Shown: one piece after another, positions 8,615 to 21,313 of the stretch | Layout of the letters: every line of letters starts with the position of its first letter | Position numbering within the stretch: the stretch's first letter is position 1 | Assembly (NCBI GenBank): GCA_017302355.1 | Contig: JAFLDQ010000050.1 | Coordinates: 1 to 21,313, forward strand | Source of the DNA: Dechloromonas sp. | GTDB lineage: Bacteria > Pseudomonadota > Gammaproteobacteria > Burkholderiales > Rhodocyclaceae | Length of the DNA: 21,313 bases | Direction of reading: 5' to 3' | The notes under the pieces: model-generated | What the model was told of the DNA's origin: nothing | The model's input: only the letters and a program-made list of their open reading frames with translations | Databases searched by the model: none | Made by a program: the position numbers and the translations under genes

Positions 8615-8630
8615 GGGACACCCTGCCGAC

Positions 8631-8659
8631 AAAAAAGGCAGCCGAAGCTGCCTTTTTTT
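8631..8659. terminator. Bidirectional intrinsic terminator between ubiJ and atpC
   Basis: A perfect 12-bp inverted repeat (8631-8642 pairs with 8647-8658, AAAAAAGGCAGC / GCTGCCTTTTTT) surrounds a CGAA tetraloop. It gives a GC core with a U-run on either strand. It lies between the converging ubiJ (+) and atpC (-) and can end both transcripts. Confidence 0.93.
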
Positions 8660-8675
8660 CGCTTGTGCTGCCGAC

Positions 8676-9101
8676 TCAGTGGATCGCGTTGCGCAAGCGC
8701 CGGATTGCCTGCAATTGCGCGAGCGCCTGGGCAAGCTCGGCTTCGGCGGAAGCGTAGTTCGTTTCGGCCTGGCGATTGGCGAGAGCTTCCTCGGCACGCT
8801 TCTTGGCTTCGAGCGCCTTGGCTTCGTCCAGATCATGGGCGCGAATCGCGGTGTCGGCCAAGACGGTGATCATGCCCGGCTGAACCTCCAGCATGCCGCC
8901 GGAGACGTAGACCAGCTCGAAGTCGCTCTGCCCCTGCACCTTGAGACGGATGGTGCCCGGCCTGATGCGGGTGAGCAGCGGCGTGTGGTGGGGCAGGATG
9001 CCCAGTTCGCCGGCTTCGCCGGGAAAGACCCCGATCTCGACCTCGCCGGAGAAGATCGACTCCTCAGCGCTGACGACGTCACAATGAACAGAAATTGCCA
9101 T
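8676..9101 (-). CDS. atpC: ATP synthase F1 subunit epsilon
   Basis: This 141-residue protein is the epsilon subunit of the F1 central stalk, which couples rotation to catalysis and can inhibit ATP hydrolysis. The N-terminal beta-sandwich is clear ([39 protein letters not shown]). The C-terminal two-helix hairpin is Ala-rich ([16 protein letters not shown] and on). Its ATG at 9101 follows an AGGAG-type site, 25 bases after the atpD stop. It is the last gene of the operon, with the bidirectional terminator 17 bases beyond its stop. Confidence 0.96.
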   Translation of the reverse strand: MAISVHCDVVSAEESIFSGEVEIGVFPGEAGELGILPHHTPLLTRIRPGTIRLKVQGQSDFELVYVSGGMLEVQPGMITVLADTAIRAHDLDEAKALEAKKRAEEALANRQAETNYASAEAELAQALAQLQAIRRLRNAIH

Positions 9102-9126
9102 GGATGGCTCCTATGCTGGGACCGGA

Positions 9127-11431
<2,305 letters not shown>

Positions 11432-11445
11432 GGCTTTCTCCCGGA

Positions 11446-12984
11446 TCAGGCCCAGCTGCTCTTGAAGGCGGCTATGCCGGCGGCGAGCAGCTTCTCGGCT
11501 TCGCCGTCGAGCTCCGCGGTGGACTGCATCTTGTTCATGACGTCCGCGCAGTGCGCCTTCAGGTAGCCGATCATTCCCTTTTCGCATTCGAGAGCCCGCT
11601 TGACTTCGACGTCATCGAAATAGCCCTTGTCGGCTGCATACAGCGTGACGGCCATTTCGGAAATGCTCATCGGCGAATACTGCGGCTGCTTCATCAGCTC
11701 GGTCACCAGGCGGCCACGCTCGAGCTGCTTGCGGGTCGCTTCGTCGAGGTCGGAGGCAAACTGCGCGAAGGCCGCGAGTTCGCGGTACTGGGCGAGGGCC
11801 AGACGGACACCGCCGCCGAGCTTCTTGATCAGCTTGGTCTGGGCGGCGCCGCCAACCCGCGACACCGAGATACCGGCGTTGATGGCGGGGCGGATACCGG
11901 CATTGAAGAGGTCGGTTTCCAGGAAGATCTGGCCGTCGGTAATCGAGATGACATTGGTCGGAACGAAGGCGGAAACGTCGCCCGCCTGGGTTTCGATCAC
12001 CGGCAGCGCGGTCAGCGAACCGGTCTTGCCCTTGACTTCGCCACCGGTCAGCTTCTCGACCCAGGCATCGGAAACGCGGGCGGCGCGTTCCAGCAGGCGG
12101 GAGTGGAGATAGAACACGTCACCCGGGTAGGCTTCACGGCCCGGCGGACGGCGCAGCAGCAACGACACCTGACGGTAGGCCCAGGCCTGCTTGGTCAGGT
12201 CGTCATGGATGATCAGGGCGTCCTGGCCGCGATCGCGGAAGTACTCGCCCATCGTGCACCCGGCGTACGGCGCGATGTACTGCAGCGCGGCGGATTCGGA
12301 AGCCGAAGCGGCAACGACGACCGTGTATTCCATGGCGCCATGCTCTTCGAGCTTGCGCACGACGTTGGCGATGGTCGAAGCCTTCTGGCCGACGGCGACA
12401 TAGACGCAGAACAGATCCTTGCCCTTCTGGTTGATGATCGTGTCGACGGCAACGGCGGTCTTGCCGGTCTGGCGGTCACCGATGATCAACTCGCGCTGGC
12501 CACGGCCGATGGGCACCATCGAGTCAACGCACTTCAGACCGGTCTGCACCGGCTGCGAAACCGACTTGCGCCAGATGACGCCGGGCGCGACCTTTTCGAT
12601 CTTGTCGCTCAGCTTGGCGTTGATCGGCCCCTTGCCGTCGATCGGCTGGCCCAGCGAGTTGACGACGCGGCCGAGCAGTTCGGGGCCGACGGGGACTTCG
12701 AGAATGCGGCCGGTCGTCTTGACGACGTCGCCTTCGGAGATGTGCTCGTACTCGCCGAGAACAACGGAACCAACGGAATCGCGCTCGAGGTTCAGCGCCA
12801 TGCCGAAGGTGTTGCCGGGGAATTCCAGCATCTCGCCCTGCATGACATCCTGCAGGCCGTGAATGCGGCAGATACCGTCGGTAACCGAGACTACCGTGCC
12901 CTGCGTGCGCACTTCCGATGCGCCTTGCAGATTCTGAATCTTGCTCTTGATCAGTTCAGAAATTTCGGAAGGATTCAACTGCAT
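11446..12984 (-). CDS. atpA: ATP synthase F1 subunit alpha
   Basis: This 512-residue, full-length non-catalytic nucleotide-binding subunit of F1 has the P-loop GDRQTGKT at 169-176. It also has the [19 protein letters not shown] segment and the arginine-finger motif SVSRVGG, which reaches into the beta-subunit active site. The N-terminus [19 protein letters not shown] is typical; it binds delta and the peripheral stalk. The start has TAGGAG at 5-6 bases. It sits 9 bases after atpH and 14 before atpG. Confidence 0.97.
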   Translation of the reverse strand: MQLNPSEISELIKSKIQNLQGASEVRTQGTVVSVTDGICRIHGLQDVMQGEMLEFPGNTFGMALNLERDSVGSVVLGEYEHISEGDVVKTTGRILEVPVGPELLGRVVNSLGQPIDGKGPINAKLSDKIEKVAPGVIWRKSVSQPVQTGLKCVDSMVPIGRGQRELIIGDRQTGKTAVAVDTIINQKGKDLFCVYVAVGQKASTIANVVRKLEEHGAMEYTVVVAASASESAALQYIAPYAGCTMGEYFRDRGQDALIIHDDLTKQAWAYRQVSLLLRRPPGREAYPGDVFYLHSRLLERAARVSDAWVEKLTGGEVKGKTGSLTALPVIETQAGDVSAFVPTNVISITDGQIFLETDLFNAGIRPAINAGISVSRVGGAAQTKLIKKLGGGVRLALAQYRELAAFAQFASDLDEATRKQLERGRLVTELMKQPQYSPMSISEMAVTLYAADKGYFDDVEVKRALECEKGMIGYLKAHCADVMNKMQSTAELDGEAEKLLAAGIAAFKSSWA

Positions 12985-12993
12985 GAATTTCTC

Positions 12994-13530
12994 CTAGTTG
13001 TTCAGTGCCGTAGCCATGGCGTCCAGCTTGCCGCGGACAGACGCATCCAGCATCTGGTCGCCGACGATTACCTTGATGCCGCCAATCAGTTCGGGATCGA
13101 CGGAAACCGAAGCCTCGAGTCTTGTCTTGAATACCGCCTCGAGTTGGGGAACAAGCGCCTTGACCTGCGATGCGTTGATCGGGAACGCCGAGAGGATCTC
13201 GGCCTGCTTGGTGCCTTCTTCAGCCTGCTTGTAGCTTTCGAACAGGGCGGCGATCTCGGGCAGCAGCCCAAGCCGGTCGTTGTTGGAAAGCAGCTGGATA
13301 AAATTGGAAAGCTCCGCATCCGCCCCCTTGCCGCAGGCGGACCGGAACAGCTCGACCAGTTGCGTGACCGCCACATTTGGATCGCCGATGGCCATGCGGA
13401 CCTCGGGATTGGCGGCCACCTGGCCGAGCAGCGAAACCTGCCCGGCCCACTTGGCCAGCTTGCCGCTTTCCTTGGCCGCGCGAAACAGGGCTTCAGCGTA
13501 CGGGCGGGCGATCGTGACGGATTCGGCCAT
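12994..13530 (-). CDS. atpH: ATP synthase F1 subunit delta
   Basis: This 178-residue protein is the delta subunit (OSCP) that joins the top of F1 to the b-subunit stalk. The N-terminus AESVTIARPYAEALFRAAKE and the C-terminal strand-turn ASVSVDPELIGGIKVIVGDQ, followed by DASVRGKLDAMATAL, are characteristic. Length is normal. Only 3 bases separate it from the atpF stop and the Shine-Dalgarno is weak, so coupled translation is likely. Confidence 0.96.
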   Translation of the reverse strand: MAESVTIARPYAEALFRAAKESGKLAKWAGQVSLLGQVAANPEVRMAIGDPNVAVTQLVELFRSACGKGADAELSNFIQLLSNNDRLGLLPEIAALFESYKQAEEGTKQAEILSAFPINASQVKALVPQLEAVFKTRLEASVSVDPELIGGIKVIVGDQMLDASVRGKLDAMATALNN

Positions 13531-13533
13531 CGC

Positions 13534-14004
13534 TTACAGGTCCTGTTTCAGGGCAGCCAGCATGTCGGCATGCACGGATGCGTTGACTTCCTTGCGCAGG
13601 ATCCTTTCGGCGCCGGCAACCGCCAGTTCGGCGACGCGCTCACGCAAATGCTGCTTGGCGCGTTCGACTTCCTGGTCGATCTCCGCCTTGGCGCCGGCAA
13701 CGACCTTGTCGGCTTCGACCTTGGCGTTGCCCTTGGCTTCGTCGACGATCTGCTGCGCTCGCTTTTCTGCTTGCGCCACGATTTCCGCGGATTTCTCCTT
13801 GGCTTGGCGCAGCGCATCGGCGGAACGCTTGGCGGCAAGGTCCTGCTCGTGCTTGCCACGTTCGGCCGCTGCCAGGCCTTCGGCAATCTGCGCTTGACGG
13901 GCTGCCATCGCCCTTTGCAGCGGCGGCCAGACATACTTCATCGTGATCCAGATGAAGACTGCAAACCAGATTGCCTGACCGATCAGTGTAGCGTTAATGC
14001 TCAC
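13534..14004 (-). CDS. atpF: ATP synthase Fo subunit b
   Basis: This 156-residue peripheral stalk subunit has one N-terminal membrane helix (about 5-25, [20 protein letters not shown]), followed by a long charged, Ala-rich coiled coil to the end. The start codon is GTG at 14004, preceded by an excellent AGGAGG with 5-base spacing. No better ATG exists nearby, and this start gives the family N-terminus MSINATL. Only one b gene is present, as is usual for non-photosynthetic proteobacteria. Confidence 0.96.
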   Translation of the reverse strand: MSINATLIGQAIWFAVFIWITMKYVWPPLQRAMAARQAQIAEGLAAAERGKHEQDLAAKRSADALRQAKEKSAEIVAQAEKRAQQIVDEAKGNAKVEADKVVAGAKAEIDQEVERAKQHLRERVAELAVAGAERILRKEVNASVHADMLAALKQDL

Positions 14005-14044
14005 GCTAACCTCCTAGTAATAAGGGTTACAGGCGCGCGGATGA

Positions 14045-14314
<270 letters not shown>

Positions 14315-14371
14315 TCAGTAAGGTGGGTTGTTGCGGTTGAAGTCAGAAACTACGGGAAACTGCCAGAACGC

Positions 14372-15545
<1,174 letters not shown>

Positions 15546-15571
15546 GACAGACCCCGACTGAAAACTCCTCG

Positions 15572-15600
15572 ATTGTAATGAAGTGCCGTGAATGAGTCAA
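15572..15600 (-). promoter_or_regulatory. Strong sigma-70 promoter of the atp operon
   Basis: On the minus strand, TTGACT (15600-15595) and TACAAT (15577-15572) are separated by exactly 17 bases. Each differs from consensus at one position. Transcription should begin near 15565, giving a ~20-base leader before the atpI GTG at 15545. This is the best promoter in the window and fits a highly expressed operon. Confidence 0.85.
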
Positions 15601-15617
15601 TTGTTGCGTCGCACAAA

Positions 15618-15630
15618 GGCGGTATCCGCC
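15618..15630 (-). terminator. Weak hairpin after parB, possible terminator
   Basis: On the minus strand GGCGG-ATA-CCGCC is followed by TTTGT. The 5-bp stem with a short U-run is a poor intrinsic terminator, but it lies between the parB stop and the atp promoter, where termination is expected. Confidence 0.35.
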
Positions 15631-15664
15631 CACCCTGGCGAGACCATCCGCTTTCTGCCATCGA

Positions 15665-16519
15665 TCACCCGCGCAGACGCGAAATCAGGCCGTCCAGCTG
15701 GTCGAGACTTCCGAACTCGATGGTGACCTTGCCCGCCCCCTTCTTGTTTGAATGGATTGCGACACTGGCTCCCAGGCCGTCGGAAAGTTCCTCCTGCAAA
15801 CGCAGAAGATCGCGGTCCACAGCCCCTTCCGGAGCTTTCCGCGGCGGACTCAGCAGGTGCTGCACCAACCGCTCGGCCTCGCGCACCGAAAGACCTTTGT
15901 GCACGATGCGCTGGGCGAGCGCGACCTGTTGCGCGCCGGCCAGCGGCAGAAGCGCCCGGGCGTGGCCCATGTCCAGCTTGCCGGACATCAGCAATTCCTG
16001 GACGGCTGCGGTCAACTGCAGCAGACGGAGCAAATTGGTCGCGGCGGGGCGCGAACGGCCGACCGCATCGGCAGCCTGCTGGTGGGTCAGGCCGAATTCG
16101 TCGATCAGCCGCTGCAGACCTTGCGCTTCCTCGAGCGGGTTGAGGTTTTCGCGCTGGATGTTCTCGATCAGCGCCATCGCCAGCGCCTGCTCATCGGGAA
16201 TGCTGCGGATCAGCACCGGAACTTCGCCGAGACCGGCCAGTTGCGCGGCACGCCAGCGGCGTTCGCCGGCGACGATTTCGTAGCGTTCGGCGCCCGGCGT
16301 GCCATCGACGGCGCGCACGAGGATCGGCTGCATGACGCCCTGGACCCGGATCGACGCCGCCAGTTCGCCCAGCGAGCCTTCATCCATCTGCGTCCGCGGC
16401 TGATACTTGCCGGGACGCAGGCGATCCACCGGCAGATTCCGCTGTTCGTCGCCATGCGGCCGGTCGCTGCCGGAAAGCAGTGCGTCGAGGCCGCGGCCGA
16501 GTCCTTTCATCTTCATCAT
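15665..16519 (-). CDS. parB: Chromosome partitioning protein ParB
   Basis: This 284-residue CTP-dependent DNA clamp loads at parS sites and segregates the origin with ParA. The N-terminus GLGRGLDALL is the ParA-contact segment. The nucleotide-binding box GERRWRA is at 85-91, followed by ENIQREN at 119-125. A helix-turn-helix lies near 145-165 (THQQAADAVGRSRPAATNLL), and a C-terminal dimerisation segment ends ISRLRG. The ATG at 16519 overlaps the parA stop by 4 bases (ATGA), with AAAGGG upstream inside parA. No parS palindrome was seen in this window. Confidence 0.96.
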   Translation of the reverse strand: MMKMKGLGRGLDALLSGSDRPHGDEQRNLPVDRLRPGKYQPRTQMDEGSLGELAASIRVQGVMQPILVRAVDGTPGAERYEIVAGERRWRAAQLAGLGEVPVLIRSIPDEQALAMALIENIQRENLNPLEEAQGLQRLIDEFGLTHQQAADAVGRSRPAATNLLRLLQLTAAVQELLMSGKLDMGHARALLPLAGAQQVALAQRIVHKGLSVREAERLVQHLLSPPRKAPEGAVDRDLLRLQEELSDGLGASVAIHSNKKGAGKVTIEFGSLDQLDGLISRLRG

Positions 16520-17277
16520 GGTGCGACCCTTTCGAGAATTTCCCTGGCCAGCGCGCTGTAGGCCTGCGCGCCCTTGGAGCTTTTGTCAAAGGCAATGACC
16601 GGTTTGCCGTAGGACGGCGCCTCGGCCAGCCGGACGTTGCGCGGCACGATGGTCCGATAGACCTTGTTGCCGAAATGGCGTTCCAGTTCGCCGGAAACCT
16701 GCTGGGTCAGGGTGCTCTGCGCGTTGTACATGGTGCGCAGCAGACCCTCGATCTCAAGGCGGGCGTTGAGGTGGGTCCGCACCTTGCGCAGCGTTTCGAC
16801 GAGGTCGGAAAGCCCCTCCAGGGCATAGTACTCGCACTGCATGGGAATCAGCACCGAATCGGCGGCGACCAGTCCGTTGACCGTCAGCATGTTCAGCGCC
16901 GGCGGACAGTCGATCAGGATGAAGTCATGATTGGCGTGGCCGGCGAGGAGGGCGTTCTTGAGGCGGTATTCGCGTTCCTTGAGGCCGATCAGCTCGACTT
17001 CGGCGCCGGCCAGGTCGCGGTTGGCGGGGACGATGTCGAAACCGAAGCCGGTCCGGATGCTGACTTCGCCGAGCTTGGCGGCGCCGATCAACAGTTGATA
17101 GACGGTGGGCAGCGCCTCCTGCTTGGTGATCCCGGCGCCGGTCGTCGCATTGCCTTGCGGGTCGAGGTCGATCAACAGGACGCGCCTGCCTTCAGCCGCC
17201 AGCGATGCGGCCAGATTGACCGCCGTCGTCGTCTTGCCGACACCGCCTTTCTGATTGGTAATGGCGAATACTTTCAT
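16516..17277 (-). CDS. parA: Chromosome partitioning ATPase ParA (Soj)
   Basis: This 253-residue P-loop ATPase has the deviant Walker A KGGVGKTT at 10-17, [14 protein letters not shown] near 35-48, and Walker [14 protein letters not shown] near 118-130. Short chromosomal ParA proteins lacking an N-terminal HTH match this length. It binds DNA non-specifically as an ATP dimer and is released by ParB, moving origin regions apart. The start overlaps the rsmG stop by 4 bases and its stop overlaps parB by 4, so expression is tightly linked. The C-terminal [18 protein letters not shown] is typical. Confidence 0.96.
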   Translation of the reverse strand: MKVFAITNQKGGVGKTTTAVNLAASLAAEGRRVLLIDLDPQGNATTGAGITKQEALPTVYQLLIGAAKLGEVSIRTGFGFDIVPANRDLAGAEVELIGLKEREYRLKNALLAGHANHDFILIDCPPALNMLTVNGLVAADSVLIPMQCEYYALEGLSDLVETLRKVRTHLNARLEIEGLLRTMYNAQSTLTQQVSGELERHFGNKVYRTIVPRNVRLAEAPSYGKPVIAFDKSSKGAQAYSALAREILERVAP

Positions 17278-17891
17278 GACCCGGCTCTCAAAATGATCAA
17301 ATGTCGTTCGGCATCCAGCCCCGGCACCGCAAGCGGGATGATCGCTTCAACCTCGCTGCCGGCCGGCGGCGCCTTGAATTCACCTTCGGGCAGCGCGCCC
17401 TTCATCGCCAGCCAGCGCCCTCCCGGCGCCAGCAGATGCCGGGTCAGGCTGACGAAGCGCGCCAGGTCGGCAAAGGCGCGCGAACTGATCTGGCCATATT
17501 GTCCCCGCATTTCCTCGACCCGGGCATGGTGGACCGCAACATTCTTCAATTCAAGCTCGATCGCGGCCTGTTGCAGGAAGGCGGCTTTCTTCTGCACGGC
17601 ATCGACCAGCGTGACCGGCAGGTCGGGGCGGGCAATCGCCAGTGGAATGCCGGGAAGGCCGCCGCCACTGCCGGCATCGAGCAGGGGACCGGTCCCGGCG
17701 TGTGGCAGGATCGCCAGCGCGTCGAGCAGGTGATGCGAAATGGCCTGCTGCGGGTCGCGCAGCGCGGTCAGGTTGTAGGTTCTGTTCCACTTCAGCAGCA
17801 GATCGCGGAAGGCCAGCAGTTTCAGGTGCGCCGCTTCGGGCAGCGCGATTCCGAGGGCGGCCAGGCCTGCCGCCAGCGTGATCGTGCTCAT
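17274..17891 (-). CDS. rsmG: 16S rRNA (guanine527-N7)-methyltransferase
   Basis: This 205-residue SAM-dependent enzyme (GidB) methylates N7 of G527 in 16S rRNA. Family signatures are [14 protein letters not shown] at 34-47, SHHLLDAL at 52-59, the SAM motif [17 protein letters not shown] at 70-86, and SRAFADL further on. Length and order, directly after mnmG, are standard. Start ATG 17891 overlaps the mnmG stop (ATGA), and its stop overlaps parA the same way. In several bacteria, loss of this gene gives low-level streptomycin resistance. Confidence 0.96.
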   Translation of the reverse strand: MSTITLAAGLAALGIALPEAAHLKLLAFRDLLLKWNRTYNLTALRDPQQAISHHLLDALAILPHAGTGPLLDAGSGGGLPGIPLAIARPDLPVTLVDAVQKKAAFLQQAAIELELKNVAVHHARVEEMRGQYGQISSRAFADLARFVSLTRHLLAPGGRWLAMKGALPEGEFKAPPAGSEVEAIIPLAVPGLDAERHLIILRAGS

Positions 17892-19774
17892 GCCGCCCGT
17901 GCAAGGCTCAAGCGCTTCAGGTGGATCAGCAGCAGCGAGATGGCGGCCGGGGTAATGCCCGGGATCCGCGAGGCCTGGCCGATGGTCTGCGGCCGCTGCC
18001 GGGCAAGCTTCTGCCTGACCTCGTTGGAGATGCCGGCGACCGCGTCATAATCGAGATCGGCAGGCAGAATCGTGCTCTCGCAGGCGGTCGACCGCGCCAC
18101 TTCCTCGGCCTGACGGTCGATGTAGCCCTGATACTTGGCGGAAATCTCCAGTTGTTCGACGACCAGCGGATCGCTCTGCGCCGTGCCGGCGCCGGACAGG
18201 GTCAACAGCGAGGCGTAGGAGACTTCCGGCCGGCGCAGCAGCTCGAACAGGTTGTATTCATGGTCGATGGCCTTGCCGAGCACGCGGACGCAGTCCTCGG
18301 CCGGCGTGATCCTCGGGTTGATCCAGGTCGACTTCAGACGCTCCTGCTCGCCGGCGATGGCGTCGCGCTTCCTGCAGAAAGCCGCCCAGCGCACGTCGTC
18401 GACGAGGCCGAGGGCGCGACCGTGTTCGGTCAGGCGCAGGTCGGCGTTGTCCTCGCGCAGGCTCAGCCGATATTCGGCGCGGCTGGTAAACATCCGGTAA
18501 GGGTCGGAGACGCCGCGCGTGATCAGGTCGTCGACCAGCACGCCAAGGTAGGCTTCGTTGCGCTTCGGGCACCAGCCCGGCTCGCCCTTGACGTAGCGCA
18601 CGGCGTTGAGGCCGGCCAGCAGGCCCTGCGCCGCCGCTTCTTCGTAGCCGGTCGTGCCGTTGATCTGGCCGGCGAAGAAGAGCCCGCGGATGGCCTTGGT
18701 TTCCAGCGTGTCCTTGAGGCCGCGCGGGTCGTAGAAGTCGTATTCGATGGCGTAACCGGGGCGCAGGATGTGGGCGTTTTCCAGTCCGCGGATCGAGCGC
18801 ACCAGCGCCAGCTGGATATCGAAGGGCAGGCTGGTCGACACGCCGTTCGGGTAGATCTCATGCGTCGTCAAGCCTTCCGGTTCGAGGAAGAGATTGTGAC
18901 TGCTCTTGTCGGCGAAGCGGTGGATCTTGTCCTCGATCGACGGACAGTAGCGCGGCCCGACGCCCTCGATGACCCCCGTGTACATCGGCGAACGGTCCAG
19001 CCCGCCGCGGATGATGTGGTGCGTCCGTTCGTTGGTTTCGGTGATCCAGCACGGCAGCTGTTTCGGATGCTGCGCCGCGTTGCCGAGGAAGGAGAAGACC
19101 GGCAGCGGATCGTCCGAATACTGTTCTTCCATCATCGAGAAGTCGATAGTCCTGCCGTCGAGGCGCGGCGGCGTGCCGGTTTTCAGGCGGCCCTGCGGCA
19201 GCTTCAGTTCCTTGAGGCGCGCCGCCAGCGAAAGCGACGGCGGATCGCCCATGCGCCCGCCGGTGTGGTTCTCCAGCCCGACGTGGATCTTGCCGTTGAG
19301 GAAGGTTCCCGCGGTCAGCACCACGGATTGGGCCAAAAAGCGGATGCCCAGCCTGGTCACCGCGCCGACGACGCGCTCGCCCTCGACGATCAGGTCGTCG
19401 CAGGCATCGGCGAAGAGCGTCAGGTTCGGCTGGTTTTCCAGGCGACCACGAATGGCCTGCTTGTAGAGCACGCGGTCGGCCTGGGCGCGGGTGGCGCGCA
19501 CCGCCGGGCCCTTCGAGGCGTTGAGGATGCGGAACTGGATGCCGGCTTGGTCGGTGGCCGCCGCCATCGCCCCGCCCAGCGCATCGACCTCGCGCACCAG
19601 GTGGCCCTTGCCGATGCCGCCGATCGACGGGTTGCAGCTCATCGCCCCGAGCGTGTCGAGGCTGTGGGTCAGCAGCAGCGTGTTCGCCCCGGCCCGCGCC
19701 GCGGCGAGCGCGGCCTCGGTGCCGGCGTGGCCGCCGCCGACGACGAGGACATCGAAACGGGTCGGATAAAGCAT
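17888..19774 (-). CDS. mnmG: tRNA uridine-34 5-carboxymethylaminomethyl modification enzyme MnmG
   Basis: This 628-residue FAD enzyme (GidA) works with MnmE to place carboxymethylaminomethyl groups on wobble U34 of certain tRNAs. The dinucleotide motif G13-G-G15-H-A-G18 is N-terminal, followed by [20 protein letters not shown] with a conserved Cys at 47. The [10 protein letters not shown] segment carries the second functional Cys. The C-terminal MnmE-binding part ends [14 protein letters not shown]. No upstream ATG, GTG or TTG extends the frame, so 19774 is the start, although the ribosome-binding site is poor. It heads the mnmG-rsmG-parA-parB operon. Confidence 0.97.
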   Translation of the reverse strand: MLYPTRFDVLVVGGGHAGTEAALAAARAGANTLLLTHSLDTLGAMSCNPSIGGIGKGHLVREVDALGGAMAAATDQAGIQFRILNASKGPAVRATRAQADRVLYKQAIRGRLENQPNLTLFADACDDLIVEGERVVGAVTRLGIRFLAQSVVLTAGTFLNGKIHVGLENHTGGRMGDPPSLSLAARLKELKLPQGRLKTGTPPRLDGRTIDFSMMEEQYSDDPLPVFSFLGNAAQHPKQLPCWITETNERTHHIIRGGLDRSPMYTGVIEGVGPRYCPSIEDKIHRFADKSSHNLFLEPEGLTTHEIYPNGVSTSLPFDIQLALVRSIRGLENAHILRPGYAIEYDFYDPRGLKDTLETKAIRGLFFAGQINGTTGYEEAAAQGLLAGLNAVRYVKGEPGWCPKRNEAYLGVLVDDLITRGVSDPYRMFTSRAEYRLSLREDNADLRLTEHGRALGLVDDVRWAAFCRKRDAIAGEQERLKSTWINPRITPAEDCVRVLGKAIDHEYNLFELLRRPEVSYASLLTLSGAGTAQSDPLVVEQLEISAKYQGYIDRQAEEVARSTACESTILPADLDYDAVAGISNEVRQKLARQRPQTIGQASRIPGITPAAISLLLIHLKRLSLARAA

Positions 19775-19999
19775 CGGAGAGGGTGTGCTGCGGCGCAGTA
19801 GGGAACCGCGGATTTTACGTCAGGCCGCTGAAAAATCACAGGTTTTCCCGATCCATCGCACCGCGCGCCGGGCCGGAATCCTCCGTCCGGCAACATCCTG
19901 AAACGATTTTCCGCGCGCGAAATTCATCCGATCGGGTTCTAATACGTTAGGCGATTCACCACTTACCCGGACGGTCAGCCGCAGCTCACGGAGTTGATG
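19775..19999. promoter_or_regulatory. Divergent intergenic region, mnmG and FecR/DUF6600 gene
   Basis: This ~225-base gap separates two genes pointing away from each other. For mnmG the minus strand has a -10-like TAAAAT at 19817-19812, about 38 bases before its ATG, without a clear -35. For the plus-strand gene only a weak TAATAC (~19940) and a Shine-Dalgarno CGGAG at 19989-19993 are visible. No DnaA boxes, parS site or tRNA was seen. Confidence 0.4.
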
Positions 20000-21313
20000 A
20001 TGTTTTCACGCATTCGCCATTTTCTCGGGCTGGCCGCCCTGATCGGCTTTCTCACCCCGGCGCAGGCCGCCGGCGACCCGCCGGGGCGGGTCGGCCGCCT
20101 GTCCCAGATCGACGGCAACGTCACCCTGCGGGCCGACCGCGAGGATCCGGGCGGCCCGGCGGCGATCAACTGGCCGATCAGCAGCGGCACCATCATCGAT
20201 ACCGGACGGCGCAGCCGCGCCGAGGTATGGGTTGGTTCCACCGCCTATCGCCTGGCCGGGAACAGCCGGGCCGAATTCGCCGCGGTCAACGACGAGATCG
20301 TCGATCTTGTGCTGGCCGAGGGCGCGCTGGCGGTGACCATCCGCGACCGCGACCAGGCCGACGACCTGCAGGTCAGCACGCCGGGCGGACGCGTCCGCTT
20401 TCCCGGTCCCGGCCGCTACCGGATCGAGGTGCGGCCCGACCGCACGACCGTCACCGCGCAGGCGGGCAGCGCCGAGGTCGAGACCGGCGAACGCCCGATC
20501 ACCGTCCACCCGGGTGAGATGGCCATCTTCGACGAGCGCGGCCCGATCGGCGTCGAAGCGGCGCCCTACGGCGACGAGTTCGACGCCTGGGTTTCGGCGC
20601 AGGACAACCGCGAACGTTCGAACGCCGCCCGCCGCCACGTTTCGCCCTACATGACTGGCCACCAGGATCTCGATGCCTACGGCGACTGGAGTTCCGCCCC
20701 CGATTACGGCACGGTCTGGTATCCGCGCGCGGTCGCCGCCGACTGGGCGCCCTATCGCGACGGGCGCTGGGCCTGGATCGAACCCTGGGGCTGGACGTGG
20801 GTCGACGCCGCGCCCTGGGGCTTCGCCCCCTTCCATTACGGCCGCTGGGTGCAAGTCGGCGGCCGCTGGGGCTGGGCGCCGGGCCGCTATGCCGCGCGCC
20901 CCGTGTATGCGCCGGCCCTCGTCGGATGGGTCGGCGATCCTGGCTGGAACGTCCGCTTCGGCCACCGTTCCGCTCCGGCGGTCGGCTGGTTCCCGCTGGC
21001 GCCACGCGAAGTCTATGTGCCCGCTTATCGCACCAGCCCGACCTACGTGCGCCGGATCAACGTCGCGCATGTGCACGACCATGCCCACATCGACCGCGCG
21101 CTGCGCCCCGAATACCGTCCGCACTACGCGCACCAGGGACAGCCGAAGGCAGTCACCGTCGTTCCTGCGAACATGCTGCGCGAAGGCAAGCCGATCAACC
21201 GCCACAGCGTTCGCCCCTACGACCGCGATGAACTGGGGCAGGGGCCCGTGAAACCCCGGGCGCCGGGCGGCGACTGGCTGGCGCCACCGGCGGGCGCCGC
21301 GCGCGCGGCCCAG
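20000..21313 (+). CDS. Secreted FecR-domain / DUF6600 protein, runs off right edge
   Basis: At least 438 residues, with no stop before the window ends. A signal peptide is clear (residues 1-23, FSRIRHFLGLAALIGFL then cleavage at TPAQA/AGD). Residues ~30-165 form a FecR-like beta region: GRLSQIDGNVTL, SGTIIDTGRRSRAEV, LAEGALAVTIRD. The middle holds the Trp/Gly-rich DUF6600 pattern from about 220: YGTVWYPRAVAADWAPY, then GRWAWIEPWGWTWVDAAPWG and HYGRWVQVGGRWGWAPGRY around 255-300, then WFPLAPREVYVPAY. The tail is rich in Arg, His and Pro. Such proteins are exported, probably periplasmic or surface; their function is unknown. Unlike true FecR, no membrane helix or FecA-signalling partner is seen. 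Start 20000 has CGGAG 6 bases upstream; the adjacent ATG at 19997 has only 3-base spacing. Confidence 0.85.
   Translation, partial: MFSRIRHFLGLAALIGFLTPAQAAGDPPGRVGRLSQIDGNVTLRADREDPGGPAAINWPISSGTIIDTGRRSRAEVWVGSTAYRLAGNSRAEFAAVNDEIVDLVLAEGALAVTIRDRDQADDLQVSTPGGRVRFPGPGRYRIEVRPDRTTVTAQAGSAEVETGERPITVHPGEMAIFDERGPIGVEAAPYGDEFDAWVSAQDNRERSNAARRHVSPYMTGHQDLDAYGDWSSAPDYGTVWYPRAVAADWAPYRDGRWAWIEPWGWTWVDAAPWGFAPFHYGRWVQVGGRWGWAPGRYAARPVYAPALVGWVGDPGWNVRFGHRSAPAVGWFPLAPREVYVPAYRTSPTYVRRINVAHVHDHAHIDRALRPEYRPHYAHQGQPKAVTVVPANMLREGKPINRHSVRPYDRDELGQGPVKPRAPGGDWLAPPAGAARAAQ

Noticed and set aside
11432..11587. Extended N-terminus of AtpG
   Set aside because: The 52 extra residues overlap atpA, look like a shadow of its C-terminus, and lack the family start; the ATG at 11431 has GGGAG.
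17921..19801. 626-codon plus-strand ORF
   Set aside because: It is codon-aligned antisense to mnmG, with no domain or ribosome-binding site.
19860..19945. ECF-type promoter (GGAATC followed by CTGAAA) before the FecR/DUF6600 gene
   Set aside because: The match is loose, spacing is uncertain, and no ECF sigma gene is present in the window.
15665..19999. parS or oriC near parAB/mnmG
   Set aside because: I looked for TGTTTCACGTGAAACA-like palindromes and clusters of TTATCCACA-like boxes and saw none. By-eye search may miss degenerate copies.

Overview
The window looks like chromosomal DNA of a high-GC betaproteobacterium, most likely Rhodocyclales. This rests on the gene order mnmG-rsmG-parA-parB followed by atpIBEFHAGDC, on the DUF971-ubiE-ubiJ group, and on protein wording typical of that order. 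The organism assignment is an inference from order and protein character; no database search was possible.

Layout: (1) 1-582 is the 3' part of an insertion-sequence transposase cut by the left window edge. (2) 680-4555 (+) is a very large FAD/Fe-S dehydrogenase of the D-2-hydroxyacid type. (3) 4671-6703 (+) is a two-gene unit with ATGA overlap: a HIT-family protein and a large protein with a PilZ-like C-terminus. (4) 6764-8614 (+) is a DUF971 protein, ubiE and ubiJ (ubiquinone synthesis), with a possible 33-codon leader ORF coupled to ubiJ. It ends at a perfect hairpin with U-tracts on both strands. (5) 8676-15545 (-) is the complete F1Fo ATP synthase operon atpIBEFHAGDC, driven by a near-consensus sigma-70 promoter just upstream of atpI. 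(6) 15665-19774 (-) is mnmG-rsmG-parA-parB, with all three junctions being 4-base ATGA overlaps. (7) 20000-end (+) is a secreted FecR/DUF6600 protein that runs off the right edge and is divergent from mnmG.

Functionally, much of the window is housekeeping. It covers respiratory quinone synthesis (ubiE, ubiJ), an FAD/Fe-S dehydrogenase that probably feeds electrons to the respiratory chain, the ATP synthase that uses the resulting proton gradient, tRNA and rRNA modification (mnmG, rsmG), and chromosome segregation (parA, parB). The less ordinary parts are the transposon end abutting the dehydrogenase promoter, the PilZ-like protein with an uncharacterised N-terminal two thirds, the leader ORF, G-tract and hairpin before ubiJ, and the secreted FecR/DUF6600 protein. 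I found no CRISPR array, tRNA, rRNA, phage gene or defence system, and no clear evidence of a wholly new system. Most intergenic gaps are short; the largest, 19775-19999, is described as a feature.
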